A DNA stretch of 64,000 nt from Luzula sylvatica (lineage: Eukaryota > Streptophyta > Magnoliopsida > Poales > Juncaceae): assembly GCA_946800325.1 (NCBI GenBank), contig OX326957.1, positions 49,967,307 through 50,031,306 of the forward strand. The letters run 5' to 3'. Below, piece by piece: positions 46,020 to 57,199 of this stretch. A program made the position numbers and the translations under genes. How positions within the stretch are numbered: the first letter of the stretch is position 1; each line of letters starts with the position of its first letter. The notes under the pieces were generated by a model. That model did no database searches. It was not told the origin of the DNA and saw nothing but the letters and a program-made list of their open reading frames with translations.

Positions 46020-46335
46020 AAAAAAACGAGCAAACCTTCGGAGACGGAGAGGGAGGGGGGCTGTGAGGGCGACTGAGGGAGGGGGGCTGTGAGAGCGTTG
46101 ACAGCGTTGAGAGGGAGGGGGCTGTGAGGGCGACTGAGAGGGGACGGGATTTGTGAGGGCGACTGAGAGGGGAGGGGGGCTGTGAGGGCGACCGAGAGGG
46201 GAGGGGGGCTGTGCGGGCGAAGGGGGAAGGGGAGAGAAGGAGAGGGGGGGAGGGGGTCGGGGGTTTGGTGGCTGTGAGAATGGATAAGCGAAAAGGGGGA
46301 CGAATGCTGGGCGGGGTTATATATATGGGTGCTAA
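46020..46335. repeat. G-rich tandem repeats near the CACTA-2 right end
   Basis: Repeats of GGGGGGCTGTGAGGGCGAC-type units. The element's Tnp2 promoter should lie here or just beyond (a TATATATA at about 46319-46325 would suit a minus-strand transcript), but this is inference. Confidence 0.8.
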
Positions 46336-46925
46336 TCATATCCCCGACGGGCCGTCGGTATGTATTACCGACGGTATTCGTTATCTGCGACGGGCCGCGA
46401 GAATATTTGCGACGGGTTTTGGATGGGCCCGCGGAGGGCGCGGTTTTTGAATACTTCTGCGACGGTTATATTTTCACCGACGGGCCGACGGCGGGCTTCA
46501 CCGACGGGCCGCGAGAACTATTTGCGACGGGTTATTGATGGGCCAGCTGAGAGCGCGGTTTTTGAATGCATCTGCGACGGTGAGCGTTTCACCGACGGGC
46601 CGACGGCGGACTTCACCGACGGGCCGAGTAACACCGACGGGCCGACGGCGGGCTGCACCGACGGGCCGAGTAACTACGACGGGCCGATGGAATTCTTTTG
46701 CGACGGGCCGAGTAAGTACCGACGGGCCGACGGGGGATTGTTCCGACGGTTTTATAGGTCTTCGACGGGCCGACGGGAAACATGGGGTATCTCCGACGGG
46801 CCGACGGAAATTATACCGTCGGTGATAATTTTCTGCGACGGGCCAACGCAAAAGGTCCTACTTATTAGCGACGGGCAGTCGCTGAAGAAAGACCCCCGTC
46901 GCTGATAAGCCCATCTGTTGTAGTG
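46336..46925. repeat. Right subterminal and terminal repeats of CACTA-2
   Basis: Dozens of GACGGGCC / CGACGGGCCGACGG units in both orientations, ending in the inverted terminal repeat. Long frames across them on both strands are repeat products. Confidence 0.9.
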
Positions 46926-47236
46926 GTTCAACAAGTAAGCCGATGTCTCTAGGGAAAATCCCCAAAACAATTTTGGAAGGGAAGTTTGACTCATCATGGA
47001 TCGAACCATGTCCAACAAGGTCTGATTCCTCCTCTCGGACACGCCATTCCATTGTGGCGTTCCTGCCGGAGTCCATTGTGGAACTATTCCACAATCTTTT
47101 AGATGATATTTAAACTCATAGCTCAAATATTCGCCTCCTCGATCTGATCGAATGGCTTTAATTTTCTTGCCAAGCTAATTTTCAACTTCGTTTTGAAACT
47201 CTTTGAACTTTTCAAAGGTCTCCGCTTTAGTACGCA
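46926..47236 (-). pseudogene. Copia B integrase middle part
   Basis: Minus-strand codons read TKAETFEKFKEFQ and, after IRSDRGGEYLSYEFK-like sequence, HLKDCGIVPQWTPAGTPQWN and GVSERRNQTLLDMVRSMMSQ, the part of copia integrase around the last catalytic Glu. At 47236 the frame breaks: about 20 codons with the second catalytic Asp (the FTDDYSRY-type segment seen in relatives) are deleted. CACTA-2 lies directly downstream at 46925. Confidence 0.88.
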
Positions 47237-48769
47237 TCAAATAGATATCATCGGTCCACACACATCTGAATGTATGAGTTCCAACAAGTCGTCGGACCGC
47301 TCTCCGATCTTGGAGAATGGTGCCTTTGTCATCTTGCCAAGCAAACAAGATTCACAATTCTCAAATGAATCAAATTCAAATGAGTCTAGCATTCCATCTT
47401 TATGGAGTCTAGCAATGCGTTTCTCATTCACATGACCAAGACGACAATGCCAAAAGAAAGTCTGATTATCAAGTTTAGGTTTAATCCTTTTCGCATTAAC
47501 ATTATAGATAGACTCATTATTTCCGTGATCAAAATCCAACACATAAAGACCATTTTCTAATAGAACATTTCCATAGATAATAGAATTCTTACATATTGTA
47601 AATTCATTATTCCTAATAACAAATTCATAGCCATCCTTGGCTAATTTCGACACACTTATTATGTTCTTACATAACGATGGTACAAAATAACAATTATTTA
47701 GTACTAATATGAGTCCACTTGGCAAAGTAAGATTATAAACGCCGACGGCTAAAGCAGCAACCTTTGCTCCATTCCCGACGCGTAAATCAACCTCGCCTCG
47801 CGCCAATCTTCTACTATTACTTAGACACTGCATATTGCGACAAATATGAGTTCCACATCGGGTATCTAATACCCAATTATTCATAGTTGAAAGATTAACT
47901 TCGATAACGTTAATACCTGATGGACCGGCTTCCGAAGCCGTATTGCCCTTATTCACCTCATCGAGGTAAGCTTTGCAATTGCGCTTCCAATGTCCAGTCT
48001 TGTGACAATGGTAGCACGTCGCATCTTTGGATTTCTTCGTTCCCTTTTTATTCGGCTTAGAACGTTTCTTAGCCGAACTACCCTTGGACATTGATCTCTT
48101 GCGATCCTTATTCTGAATCATGAGAACATTCCCGGCAACTTTTGCCTTGTTCTCCCTGGATGTCTTCAACATCTCCGACTCATAATTCTTGAGCATTCCG
48201 TGAAGCTCAGGGATCGTTTAATTTATCGAATGCATGTGATAGTTAGTCACAAACGGAGAAAACATTGGAGGAAGTGCACACAAGATCAAATCTTGTTGCA
48301 TAATCTTCGACAATTTCTCTCCTCGCTTCTCTAGACGGTCTATGAGAGCTTTCACTTTCAAAACGTGAGTGCTCACCGAAGACCCATAAGGCATCTTACA
48401 GTTTACCAACTCTTTGAGTATACTGAACCGTTCAATACGCTCCTGCTCTTGGAACATTTCCTTGAGCACAACGTCTATTATGTGCGCATCCGAGTCCTCA
48501 AACTGCTTTTGAAGACTAGCGTCCATACATGTCAACATGAGGCACGTAACGTCATTTGAGTCCTTCTTAAGTTTCTCAAACGCGGCCTTTTCATCGGCCG
48601 TAGCATCGGGGCCCGGTTCCACTAGTTCCGTATCCAATACGTGACTTTTGCCCTCTTGCCTGAGAACTATTCTCAGGTTTCGGTGCCAGTCCAAGTAGTT
48701 CCGACCCACTAGCTTATCCTTTTCTAACGTCGATCTAATCGACATGGTGTTGGTGTTACTAGAAGACAT
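47237..48769 (-). pseudogene. Copia B gag, protease and early integrase
   Basis: Gag starts MSSSNTNTMSIRSTLEKDKL at 48769 and carries the usual copia gag domain (YLDWHRNLRIVLRQEGK, LNKLKKD-like helix). An in-frame TAA at about 48218 interrupts it; the same frame continues with LHGMLKNYE, basic residues and a CCHC zinc knuckle (CYHCHKTGHWKRNC, about 47978-48019). The protease site reads DTRCG at 47855-47866 where DTG is expected. The GAG-pre-integrase motif FFWHCRLGHVNEKRI and HSDVCGP, with the first catalytic Asp, follow. All parts are homologous to the decayed copies in A and D, so B is the best-preserved copy in the window. Confidence 0.92.
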
Positions 48770-49571
48770 ATTCTACAAATGAAATAAAAGATTGATTACT
48801 AACGTTGCGTACTTATCTTATAGGCTTATATGATGATTATATGAATGTGTTATTTTTATCGAATCGATAACCCTCATACCGATACGGGACTCCAAGTCCA
48901 TAACACTCAAGACCCATATATCATGATCCTCCCATAAGTTGCTTTGGTAGACTAGTGGGATCTCGCTATTTAGGTAGGATTATATCTAATCGCATCATAT
49001 GCGACTCTTGAACCTTTATAGGATTTCGGTGATGGATCGTATCATATACAATCCTTTTTTCGTGTGTGCATCCTATCTATGCCCCCGAACTTCCAATCAA
49101 GTCGGCTTTGGCCTTAACCCTTACTGGCTTGAACGGTTAAGTCACAACCATACTCATCGTATCGTTCAAATAAACTACTAATAAGTCGGCTTTGGCTTTA
49201 ACCCTTATCAGTCCCTATTTAACGCTTGCCACCCCGTCGATGACTACAATAACCCATGTCGGCTTTGGCCTTAACCCATGTGAGACGTAGTACCGAACAT
49301 AATGGTTGTGAATATGGAAGGCATTTCCTTGACTTAAATATTATGAGGGATCATGACATTCATGTTTCTTTATTCGTGACATAATCATATTATATCACTA
49401 TCACAAGATTTCTAAATGCATATGATTTATTTAGGGAGACTAATTATTCTAAATAATTAATTATCTTATATGCTAGAATGATTGATGCCGATCATATCGA
49501 TATAAAGAACTCAAAATTCCGAGTTGTGTAGCCAAAGTTATCACGAAAGCAAAATCAGCAAACAGAAACTA

Positions 49572-50038
49572 GTCCGTTGTAACGCACCATGGTCCGTTAC
49601 AACGGAACCCCTGTTTCCTTCACTCCGTTACAACGGAACACATGTCCGTTACAACGCTATTTTATTTCGGAGATTTGGCCAAAATTGCCAGAAACATGTC
49701 CGTTATAACGCAACCTAGAGTCCTTTAAAACAGACTATCTCGTGAACAAACTCCATTACAACGGATCTCATCCGTTACAACGGACTCCAAAAGACACCAT
49801 AGGCATCCCCGCATCCTCGTATCATATACAAGGTCCGTTACAACGGAATCCATGTCCGTTATAACGGACTATCCGTTTATTCACAGTCCTCCTCACATCC
49901 CTGTATCACATACATGGTCCGTTACAACGGAACTCCAAGTCCGTTACAACGGACTATGTAATTTTCGCAGAAATTCCCAATTTCCTGTATCTCATACAGT
50001 GTCCGTTATAACGGATCAACCAGTCTGTTATAACGGAC
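49572..50038 (-). repeat. Palindrome array in the leader of copia B
   Basis: About 14 copies of a 16-bp imperfect palindrome, consensus GTCCGTTRYAACGGAC. On the + strand a second motif, GTATCNNATAC, recurs at 49819, 49903 and 49987, exactly 84 bp apart, with two palindromes per 84-bp unit. In element sense the AACGGAC half is kept best while the other half varies (TGCGTT, AGCGTT, TTCGTT). No coding role. Confidence 0.93.
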
Positions 50039-50514
50039 TATGCGATTTTTCTGCTGTTTCGTCTGTTTTCGCTCGTTTTCAAAACGATTAATCATGAAAC
50101 CTTTTCACGATCATTCCTAGATACTCTCAATCTACTTTTGATCGATCTCTAGCGAATTCTACTTGTGATTTTAACGGAATTTGACTTTCTCTATATGTAA
50201 CATCATGCAAACGGGTACGAACTTTGATAACCCCACTACAACAGATCTGCTCATCAGCGACGGTAAAAACCGTCGTTGATACTCCCAAAAACCGTCGCTG
50301 AAAGTTTTACCGACGGCAAACCGTCGCTGATTTCCTGTCGCTGAAAGGGGCGTCGCTGATGTCACTTTTTCCGACGGGCCGTCGCTGATGTCACTTTTTC
50401 CGACGGTTGTTCTTTCTCCGGCGGGCCGTCGCAGAAAGTATCTCCGGCGGGCCGTCGCAGAAAGTATTTCCGGCGGCCAGTTATCACCGGCGGCCCGTCG
50501 CTGGTAGTACAAAT

Positions 50515-50868
50515 TATAAATTTATATTAATAATATTTTAATAATTATAATATTTAAAATAAATAATTAAATAATATACATTTATATTAATAATATTTCA
50601 ATAATTATAATATTAAATAATAATATCCGAATTATGATATTAATAATAATTAAATAATATTAAATTTATATTAATAATATAAATAAATAATATTTAAAAT
50701 AAATAATTAAATAATAATAAATTTATTTTAATAATTATAATATTAATAAATAATTAAATAATAATAAATTTATTTTAATAAATAATTAAATAATATTAAA
50801 TTTATATTAATAATATAAATAAATAATTAAATAATAATAAATTTATTTTAATAATTATAATAGTTACG
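50515..50868. repeat. AT-rich repeat tract in CACTA-3
   Basis: Same AATAATTAAATAATA-type blocks as in CACTA-2. It joins Tnp2 coding DNA at AGTTACGCG (about 50861), marking the deletion junction. Confidence 0.9.
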
Positions 50869-53627
50869 CGTCTATTTGGTCCAGCAACGATATTACGCAC
50901 TATTTCCGGAAACTCAGCATCATTGGCAAAAACCTTGGTTTTCAACCAATGCGGCATTTCTTGTTCTCGTTTTCTAAACCGATTTCTTTCCGGTACATTA
51001 CGACGAACAAGACTCTCATCAAACTCTCTACAAATTACAAAATAATTATTCGACAAAATAATGAAAAGAAAATAAATTGAAATAAATTGTGACTCAAAAC
51101 TTACTCGACGAGATCTTTCAATTCTGGACAATTCAAGATGACATACATGTACGCCGCGATTTTATTCTTCTCGTCTAAATCCGCAAATCCAGAATTCCAG
51201 GAACGGCCCGGATAATCGAATATCGTGTATTCATCGTTATTCGGACCCTCGGCAACATCAAAATGCCGATCTACTCGTCTTGCACGCGTTGGAATCTTTT
51301 GATCGAAATACAACGCACAAAAATTAGAAACCTCTTCTATGAGATAAGTTTCCACAATAGAACCTTCGACCCGCGCTTTGTTTCTAACTTTTCTTTTCAA
51401 CTTGCGCAAATATCTCTCAAATGGATACATCCAACGGTACGAAACAGGCCCACCCATTCTAGACTCGTACGCCAAATGAATAACAAGATGTTCCATAGAG
51501 TCGAAAAAACTAGGTGGAAAAATTGTTTCCAACTTACATAGAGTAACTACTATACTCTTCTCCATTTCTTGCAAGTGCGATGAGTCCAACTCAGTGGCAC
51601 AAATATCACGAAAAAAATTACTAAGCTCAATCAGCGGTTCCCAAATACTATCCGGTAACATATCCCTTAACGCAACCGGAAGAAGTCGTTGCATAAAAAT
51701 ATGACAATCATGACTTTTCAAACCGGAAACTTTCATGGTATGCATATTCACGGATCGTGTCCAATTAGCCGCATAACCATCAGGAAAACGCAATTCTTTC
51801 AACCATTCGTAAATCAATGTTTTCTTATTTTTATCAACGGAATACAATGATTTCGGTTTACCCAAACGACCATTTGCCAAGGTTACAAGTTCCAATTCCG
51901 GCCGACTACACAACAAAGAGACATCGAGTCGGGATTTAGCATTATCTTTGGTCTTACTTTCCACGTCAAAAACCGTGTTAAAAACATTACCAAATACATT
52001 CGCCTCTATATGCATGACATCTAAATTATGACGAATTTTGTTGGTCGACCAATAAGGCAAGTCCCAAAAAACACTTCTCTTCGTCCAATTATGGGTGACT
52101 CCAAATCCAGGAATTTGTAACTTATCAATACCATTTCTACGAACTCTAACTCTTGGTAATTTGTTGACCCGATCCACGATATTTCGAATCTGATCACCTG
52201 ATCGACGCGGAGGAGGTGGATTACGATCCGTTCTACTTTTAAGAAATGAGTTTCTCTGACTCCGAAACGGATGGTTGTGCGGTAAAAATTGACCATGGCA
52301 ATCAAACCACGTTTGTTTTCTACCATTTGTCAAAGAGAACGATTTGGTATTCTCCATACAAATTGGGCACGATAATCTACCGTGCGTCGACCAGCCTGAC
52401 ACCATACCATATGCTGGAAAATCATTAATCGTCCATAAAAGAGACGCTTTCATAGTAAAATTATTACGACGATATGCATCGTACGTAACCACACCATTTT
52501 CCCACAGCATTTTGAACTCATCAACTAAAGGCTTCAATAAAACATCAATTTTATCGCCCGGATGATCGGGTCCTGGAATGACGAGAGATAAGAATATTTT
52601 TTGATCTTTGAGACTCATTCCCGACGGTAGATTATATCGCACAATGAAAACAGGCCAACACGAATAAGGTTTGCCGCTCGAGAGAGTATAAGGACAAAAA
52701 CCGTCAGTGGACAACCCTAGACGAACATTTCGAGGTTCGGATGCAAATTGGGGATAAGCGGAATCAAAATCTTTCCACATTTGTCCATCCGATGGATGAA
52801 TCATAACATTGGGATTTTCTCGAGGGTCTTGATGCCAGGTCATGTGTTGAGAAGTTTGTTTGGCCATGTACAATCTCTGTAATCGAGGAGTTATTGGAAG
52901 ATATCGCAACACTTTACAAGGAATAGGTTTTCCTTTCTTACCTTCTTCCATAGGTAAGAAACGAGATTTATTACATTTATTTTTTAGACTATCATTCCCA
53001 TAAAAAAGCATGCAGTTATCCGGACATACATCAATTTTCTCATACTGCATACCCAATCCTTTGATGAATTTCTTAGATTCATTGAAATTTTCAGGAAAAT
53101 TATTCTTATTTTTTCGAGTGATAATGAAGTTTTTGATTACATACAAAAACCTATCGAAAGCAATTTTCGTAACTTCACAATCGGATTTGACATTCAGCAA
53201 CATGGTAACAACAGACATTAGAGAATGTTCTGAAAACCCTGGTCCATCCCATAAAGTCTCATCAGAAGCTCGAAGCATCTCAAAGAAACGACGGTCCGGC
53301 AACATCACGAACCATTTGTTCCATCCGATTGGGATTGAACGACGACGACCCACCAATTTCGAAATTCGAATCGCCCTCTCCGTGTTTTGACCAAATTAGA
53401 TAGTCCGGCATAAAACCGACAGTACTTAAATGAGTTGCGATATCATCATGGATACGAAGAAAAGAATTTTGGCAATCCTTACATGGGCACCAAGTACATT
53501 TTTTTCCTTGACTATTCATTGGCAATTTCTCAAGATTTGCGAAAGCAGAATTAAGAAAATCAACCATTCCATTCCAAAACTCAATCGTAAGAGAATGATG
53601 ATACATCCAGGAACGATCAGTCTCCAT
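50869..53627 (-). pseudogene. Tnp2 (TnpD-like) transposase of CACTA-3, frameshifted and C-terminally truncated
   Basis: Start METDRSWMYHHS at 53627 and the same zinc-binding N-terminus (CTWCPCKDCQN). At about 53290 a 56-bp deletion relative to CACTA-2 removes an acidic segment and shifts the frame. The second frame runs to 51101 with LGLSTDGFCPY, LVDEFKMLW, CPICMENTKSF, LDVMHIEANVF, then the DUF4218-like part that CACTA-2 lacks (YEWLKELRFPDGYAANW, SHDCHIFMQRLLPVALR, HLVIHLAYESRMGGPVSYRW, MYPFERYLRKLK). A GT-AG intron (about 51105-51030) leads to FDESLVRRN; coding stops at the AT-rich junction near 50869. KCDKCNKSRF has shrunk to KCNKSRF, losing one Cys. Not functional. Confidence 0.93.
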
Positions 53628-55800
53628 TGAGAGTTATTCTAACATTGAAAATAATTGATATTAAGAAAATGAATTGGGGAAAAGAATTTGGGAATAACAA
53701 CACTACCAAAGATTTCTTTAGAAATTATGAAATATTATTGAGATGTCGAAATAATAATGTCTCGAAAAATTACCATTCCATTCCAAAACTCAACCATAAC
53801 GAAACGGTTGGTATCAAGTAAATGAATTGGATAAAAAAAAATTAGAACAACAACAATACCGAAGATTTCTTTAGAATATATGAAATATTATTGAGAAGTT
53901 CAAATAATAATGTCTCGAAGGATTCGATTGCATTAGAATGGTTCAACTAATTATACTACTAACAACTAAAGATTTGTTTGGATGGAGTACAAATTTGTAA
54001 TACGAAATAATAACATAATATATTTCAAAAAACTTTCATAATTTTATTTATATTTTTAGCATCCAATATTAATTTGTTCACACAAAATAATATATATAAT
54101 TTTTTAATATCATACAAAGTAATAAAATTAGTTAATTTACTTAGATATGTAATTTGGACATACAAACCGCCCTTAAATTATAATTCAAAATTTTTTATAA
54201 TTATCTTGGTTAATTTACTAAGATATATAATTTGTTTATATATTACCTGACTTCAATTATAATTCATAATTTTTTAAATCTGAATTTTTAAAATTAAGTA
54301 TATATTTTTGTATTCATACTTTTTATTTTTAAATATAATTAGTTAAACATTGTAATATAATATACAAATATTTTTAAATATATATTAGAAATATATTTAA
54401 TATAATATAAATACTTATTACTTTTTCATTGTTTTTTATTTTTTATTATCAAAAATATATTAGTAATTTCACAACTCAACAATGTATAATAACTACGCAT
54501 TTTTCACACATACAATATAAGGAAATATAGTTAAATTTTTATACACTACGTTATAATCGCAACAAATAAAGTACTACATCCAAACAACAATAAAAACCTA
54601 AATCTAAAACTAATATTTTTCTACTACATCCAAATAACTCTAAAATCCTAAATCCAAACTTTGATATAAACTACGCATTTTTCACACATACAATATCAAC
54701 AAATAAATTTTAAAAATTGAACTATTATTAACCTTGGTCCGGAGTTGATTAATTAATTCGCCAAAAAGTCCAAAATCCAAGTTTCCTAAAATAATAATAA
54801 CTAATTAAACAGATTTCAAAAAACATAATTAACAAATTTAAAAATAATAGATGTAAAAATTGATTTAAAACACATTTTTAAAAAATCAGATTAAAAAAAA
54901 AACAGATATAAAATACTTAAAACAAATTAAAATTCCATATAAAATACAGATATAAAATACTTACAAACCCTAAAAATCCATATTTAAAATACCTAAAATA
55001 AATTTAGAACAGATTCAAAATTCCTAAATAAAATAATTATTTAATCCTAAAATTTCAGATTTAAAATGCTTATGTAAAATCCAGATTCAAAATTTTTTAA
55101 ACCTAATTAAACCTAAATTTAAATTTAAATCTAACCTAACTAAACCGAGAAAGATAAACATACCTTCAACCAATAGAGAGCAGGAGACTTTCCACCACAC
55201 CAGACCCGAGTGACGAGAGAGCAGCCGAGATTTATGACTTCCACCTAAAAAAACAAATTTAAGCAAAAATTTAAAAAACAAATTTAAAAAAACATCTAAA
55301 GCAGATTTAAATCAGATCTATCCCTTCAAAACAGATTTTCAAAAACATATTTAAAACTGATTAACAAAAAAATATTAAACCTAAATTAAACAGATTCGAA
55401 AATAATTTTCAAACCAATTTAAAAAAATCATACCTAAATTAAACATAATTATAACAGATTTAAAACGGATTTACAAAATAGTTTTACAAAAACAGATTTA
55501 AATAAAACATCCAAAAATCAGACCTTAAAAAACAGATTTAAAAAATCAATTCAAAAATAAATGATACACGAATTTGTTCAAAAAAAGATAGATTAAAAAA
55601 ACAGAAATACGAGCGAGCTAATTAAGCCTAGAAATCAACACGAAAGATTCAAAAAAAAAAAAAATTCAACGGTTTATAAACCTAATCAAATGGAGAAATA
55701 AACATACCTTCAAACCGAGAAGAGGAGATACTGATCACCGAGAAACGAGCAAGCCGGAATCCATCCACCAGAAACGAGCAACCAACCGAGAAGAGGAGAG
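53628..55800 (-). other. AT-rich 5' region of CACTA-3
   Basis: Non-coding; homologous to 43806-46019 of CACTA-2 with indels. Confidence 0.6.
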
Positions 55801-56491
55801 GGACGGGCTGGGCGAAGGGGCAAGAGGAGAGAAGGGAGCTGCGAAGGCGACATCAGAGAGGGGGAGGAGAGGGGACGGGGGCTGTGAGGGCGACAACAGG
55901 AAGGGGGCTGGGCGAAAGGGGATGAGGCTCTGAACTAGGGGGGCTGGGCTGGGCGAAGGAGGAAGAGGAGAGAAGGAGAGGCGGGGGGTTGGGCTGGGCG
56001 AAGGGGGAAGAGGGGGGGTTGGGAATAGAAAGAAATGCTGGCCGGGGGGATATATATCTAAACCCTAAACCATATCACCGACGGACCGTCGGTAAGTATT
56101 ACCGACGGCACATTTCATCTACGACGGGCCGATGGAGCGTTATCTGCGACGGTATTTATGGGCCGACGGGCCGACGGAGATAGTTTTGAAATCTGACGGT
56201 TTTTTGAATGCATCTGCGACGGGATAATGATCACCGACGGGCCGTCGACGGGTTTTACCGACGGTTTCCTCTTCTGCGATGGGCCTTTTAGTTATCGACG
56301 GGCCGACGACGGGTTTTACCGACGGTTTCCTCTTCTGCGATGGGCCAACGGAATCGGCGACGGGTCGTTGGAAATGAAAACCGTCGGAAATAGTGCTTTA
56401 GCGACGGCCCGTCGGTGAAAGTGCGTTATATTTGCGACGGCCCGTCGCTGAAACAAGGGCCCCGTCGCTAATAAGCCCATCTGTTGTAGTG
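55800..56491. repeat. G-rich repeats and right subterminal repeats of CACTA-3
   Basis: GGGGGCTGTGAGGGCGAC-type repeats (55800-56050), then GACGGGCCGACGG/ACCGACGG units up to the terminal inverted repeat. Confidence 0.88.
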
Positions 56492-56546
56492 CCCGTGCGT
56501 ATATCATATATACGACTATGATTCGACCCTCGAATCGATGGCGATC

Positions 56547-56558
56547 GCTCTGATACCA
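56547..56558 (-). other. Primer-binding site of copia B
   Basis: Minus-strand TGGTATCAGAGC, a perfect match to the plant initiator-Met tRNA site, one base from the 5' LTR. Confidence 0.95.
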
Positions 56559-56559
56559 C

Positions 56560-57123
56560 TGTTGAGAATTCTATCCAACCCCGGGCCCGCGCAGCGGATA
56601 TGTAGGCCCGGGTCCGGTTCCCTTAATCCAAGATCACGCCATGACTTCAAAGGGTACGATGCAAATAAGAAGATTAGATTCATACCGGTGCAAAATTGAT
56701 TGCACACGACGGGTTGATTACTAGTCTTCTTTCTCCTGTCATGTTGGTGACAATCCACGCGTCCCACACCACGCGTCTTTCACCGCTCGTTGACCGTTCT
56801 CTTTCTCCTTCGGGTTGATCACAACCGAAGAGCCACAAGTGTCGCTCCTCTACTTGTATCCACCGTGAGTCGGAGTTCGTCGGTTGCGGGTGCAACTGCC
56901 TAGACGCTGCACCGGCGAACTTGCTTGATTGGTTGATTCTCTACACCGGAAAACTCTTTTTCTCGGTTCTCTCTCTTTACACCCTTTCACTCTTTAGAAA
57001 GATGTCTCTCTATAATTCTGGAATATTCTGATGAAAGGGTGTCTGCAGTTTTCTGTGTGAAATGGTGTATATTGGATATACATGCCTTTTGGCCCATCCT
57101 TATCCTATATGATATAAATAGGA

Positions 57124-57199
<76 letters not shown>

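Larger units (their letters stand above)
36490..46925 (-). mobile_element. CACTA-2, large En/Spm-like transposon, 10,436 bp
   Basis: The ends are CACTACAACAGATCTGC and, inverted, CACTACAACAGATGGGC, both leading into TCAGCGACGG. The target duplication gtt (36487-36489 and 46926-46928) sits inside copia B integrase codons. Contents on the minus strand: right subterminal repeats, G-rich leader, Tnp2 transposase gene (rearranged), an eight-exon accessory-protein gene, a long AT-rich repeat tract and left subterminal repeats. This is the order expected for a CACTA element, except that the Tnp2 middle is lost. It may be movable if Tnp2 is supplied by another copy. Confidence 0.94.
50234..56491 (-). 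mobile_element. CACTA-3, deletion derivative of the CACTA-2 family, 6,258 bp
   Basis: Terminal repeats match CACTA-2 (CACTACAACAGATCTGC left; inverted CACTACAACAGATGGGC right), with target duplication ccc (50231-50233 and 56492-56494). It keeps subterminal repeats (50250-50505, 56080-56465), most of Tnp2 and the 5' region. It lacks the accessory-protein gene and the Tnp2 C-terminus, which are replaced by AT-rich repeats (50515-50868). Inserted in the leader of copia B. Confidence 0.94.
48770..56546 (-). other. 5' leader of copia B, split by CACTA-3
   Basis: 48770-50233 and 56492-56546 form a non-coding leader of about 1.5 kb. It contains three copies of GTCGGCTTTGGCCTTAACCC (49101, 49194, 49258) and the palindrome array at 49572-50038. 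The homologous leader in D occupies 61557-63030. Confidence 0.85.

Noticed and set aside
46211..46905. Long G-rich and DGPT-repeat frames
   Set aside because: Translation of GACGGGCC subterminal repeats of CACTA-2.
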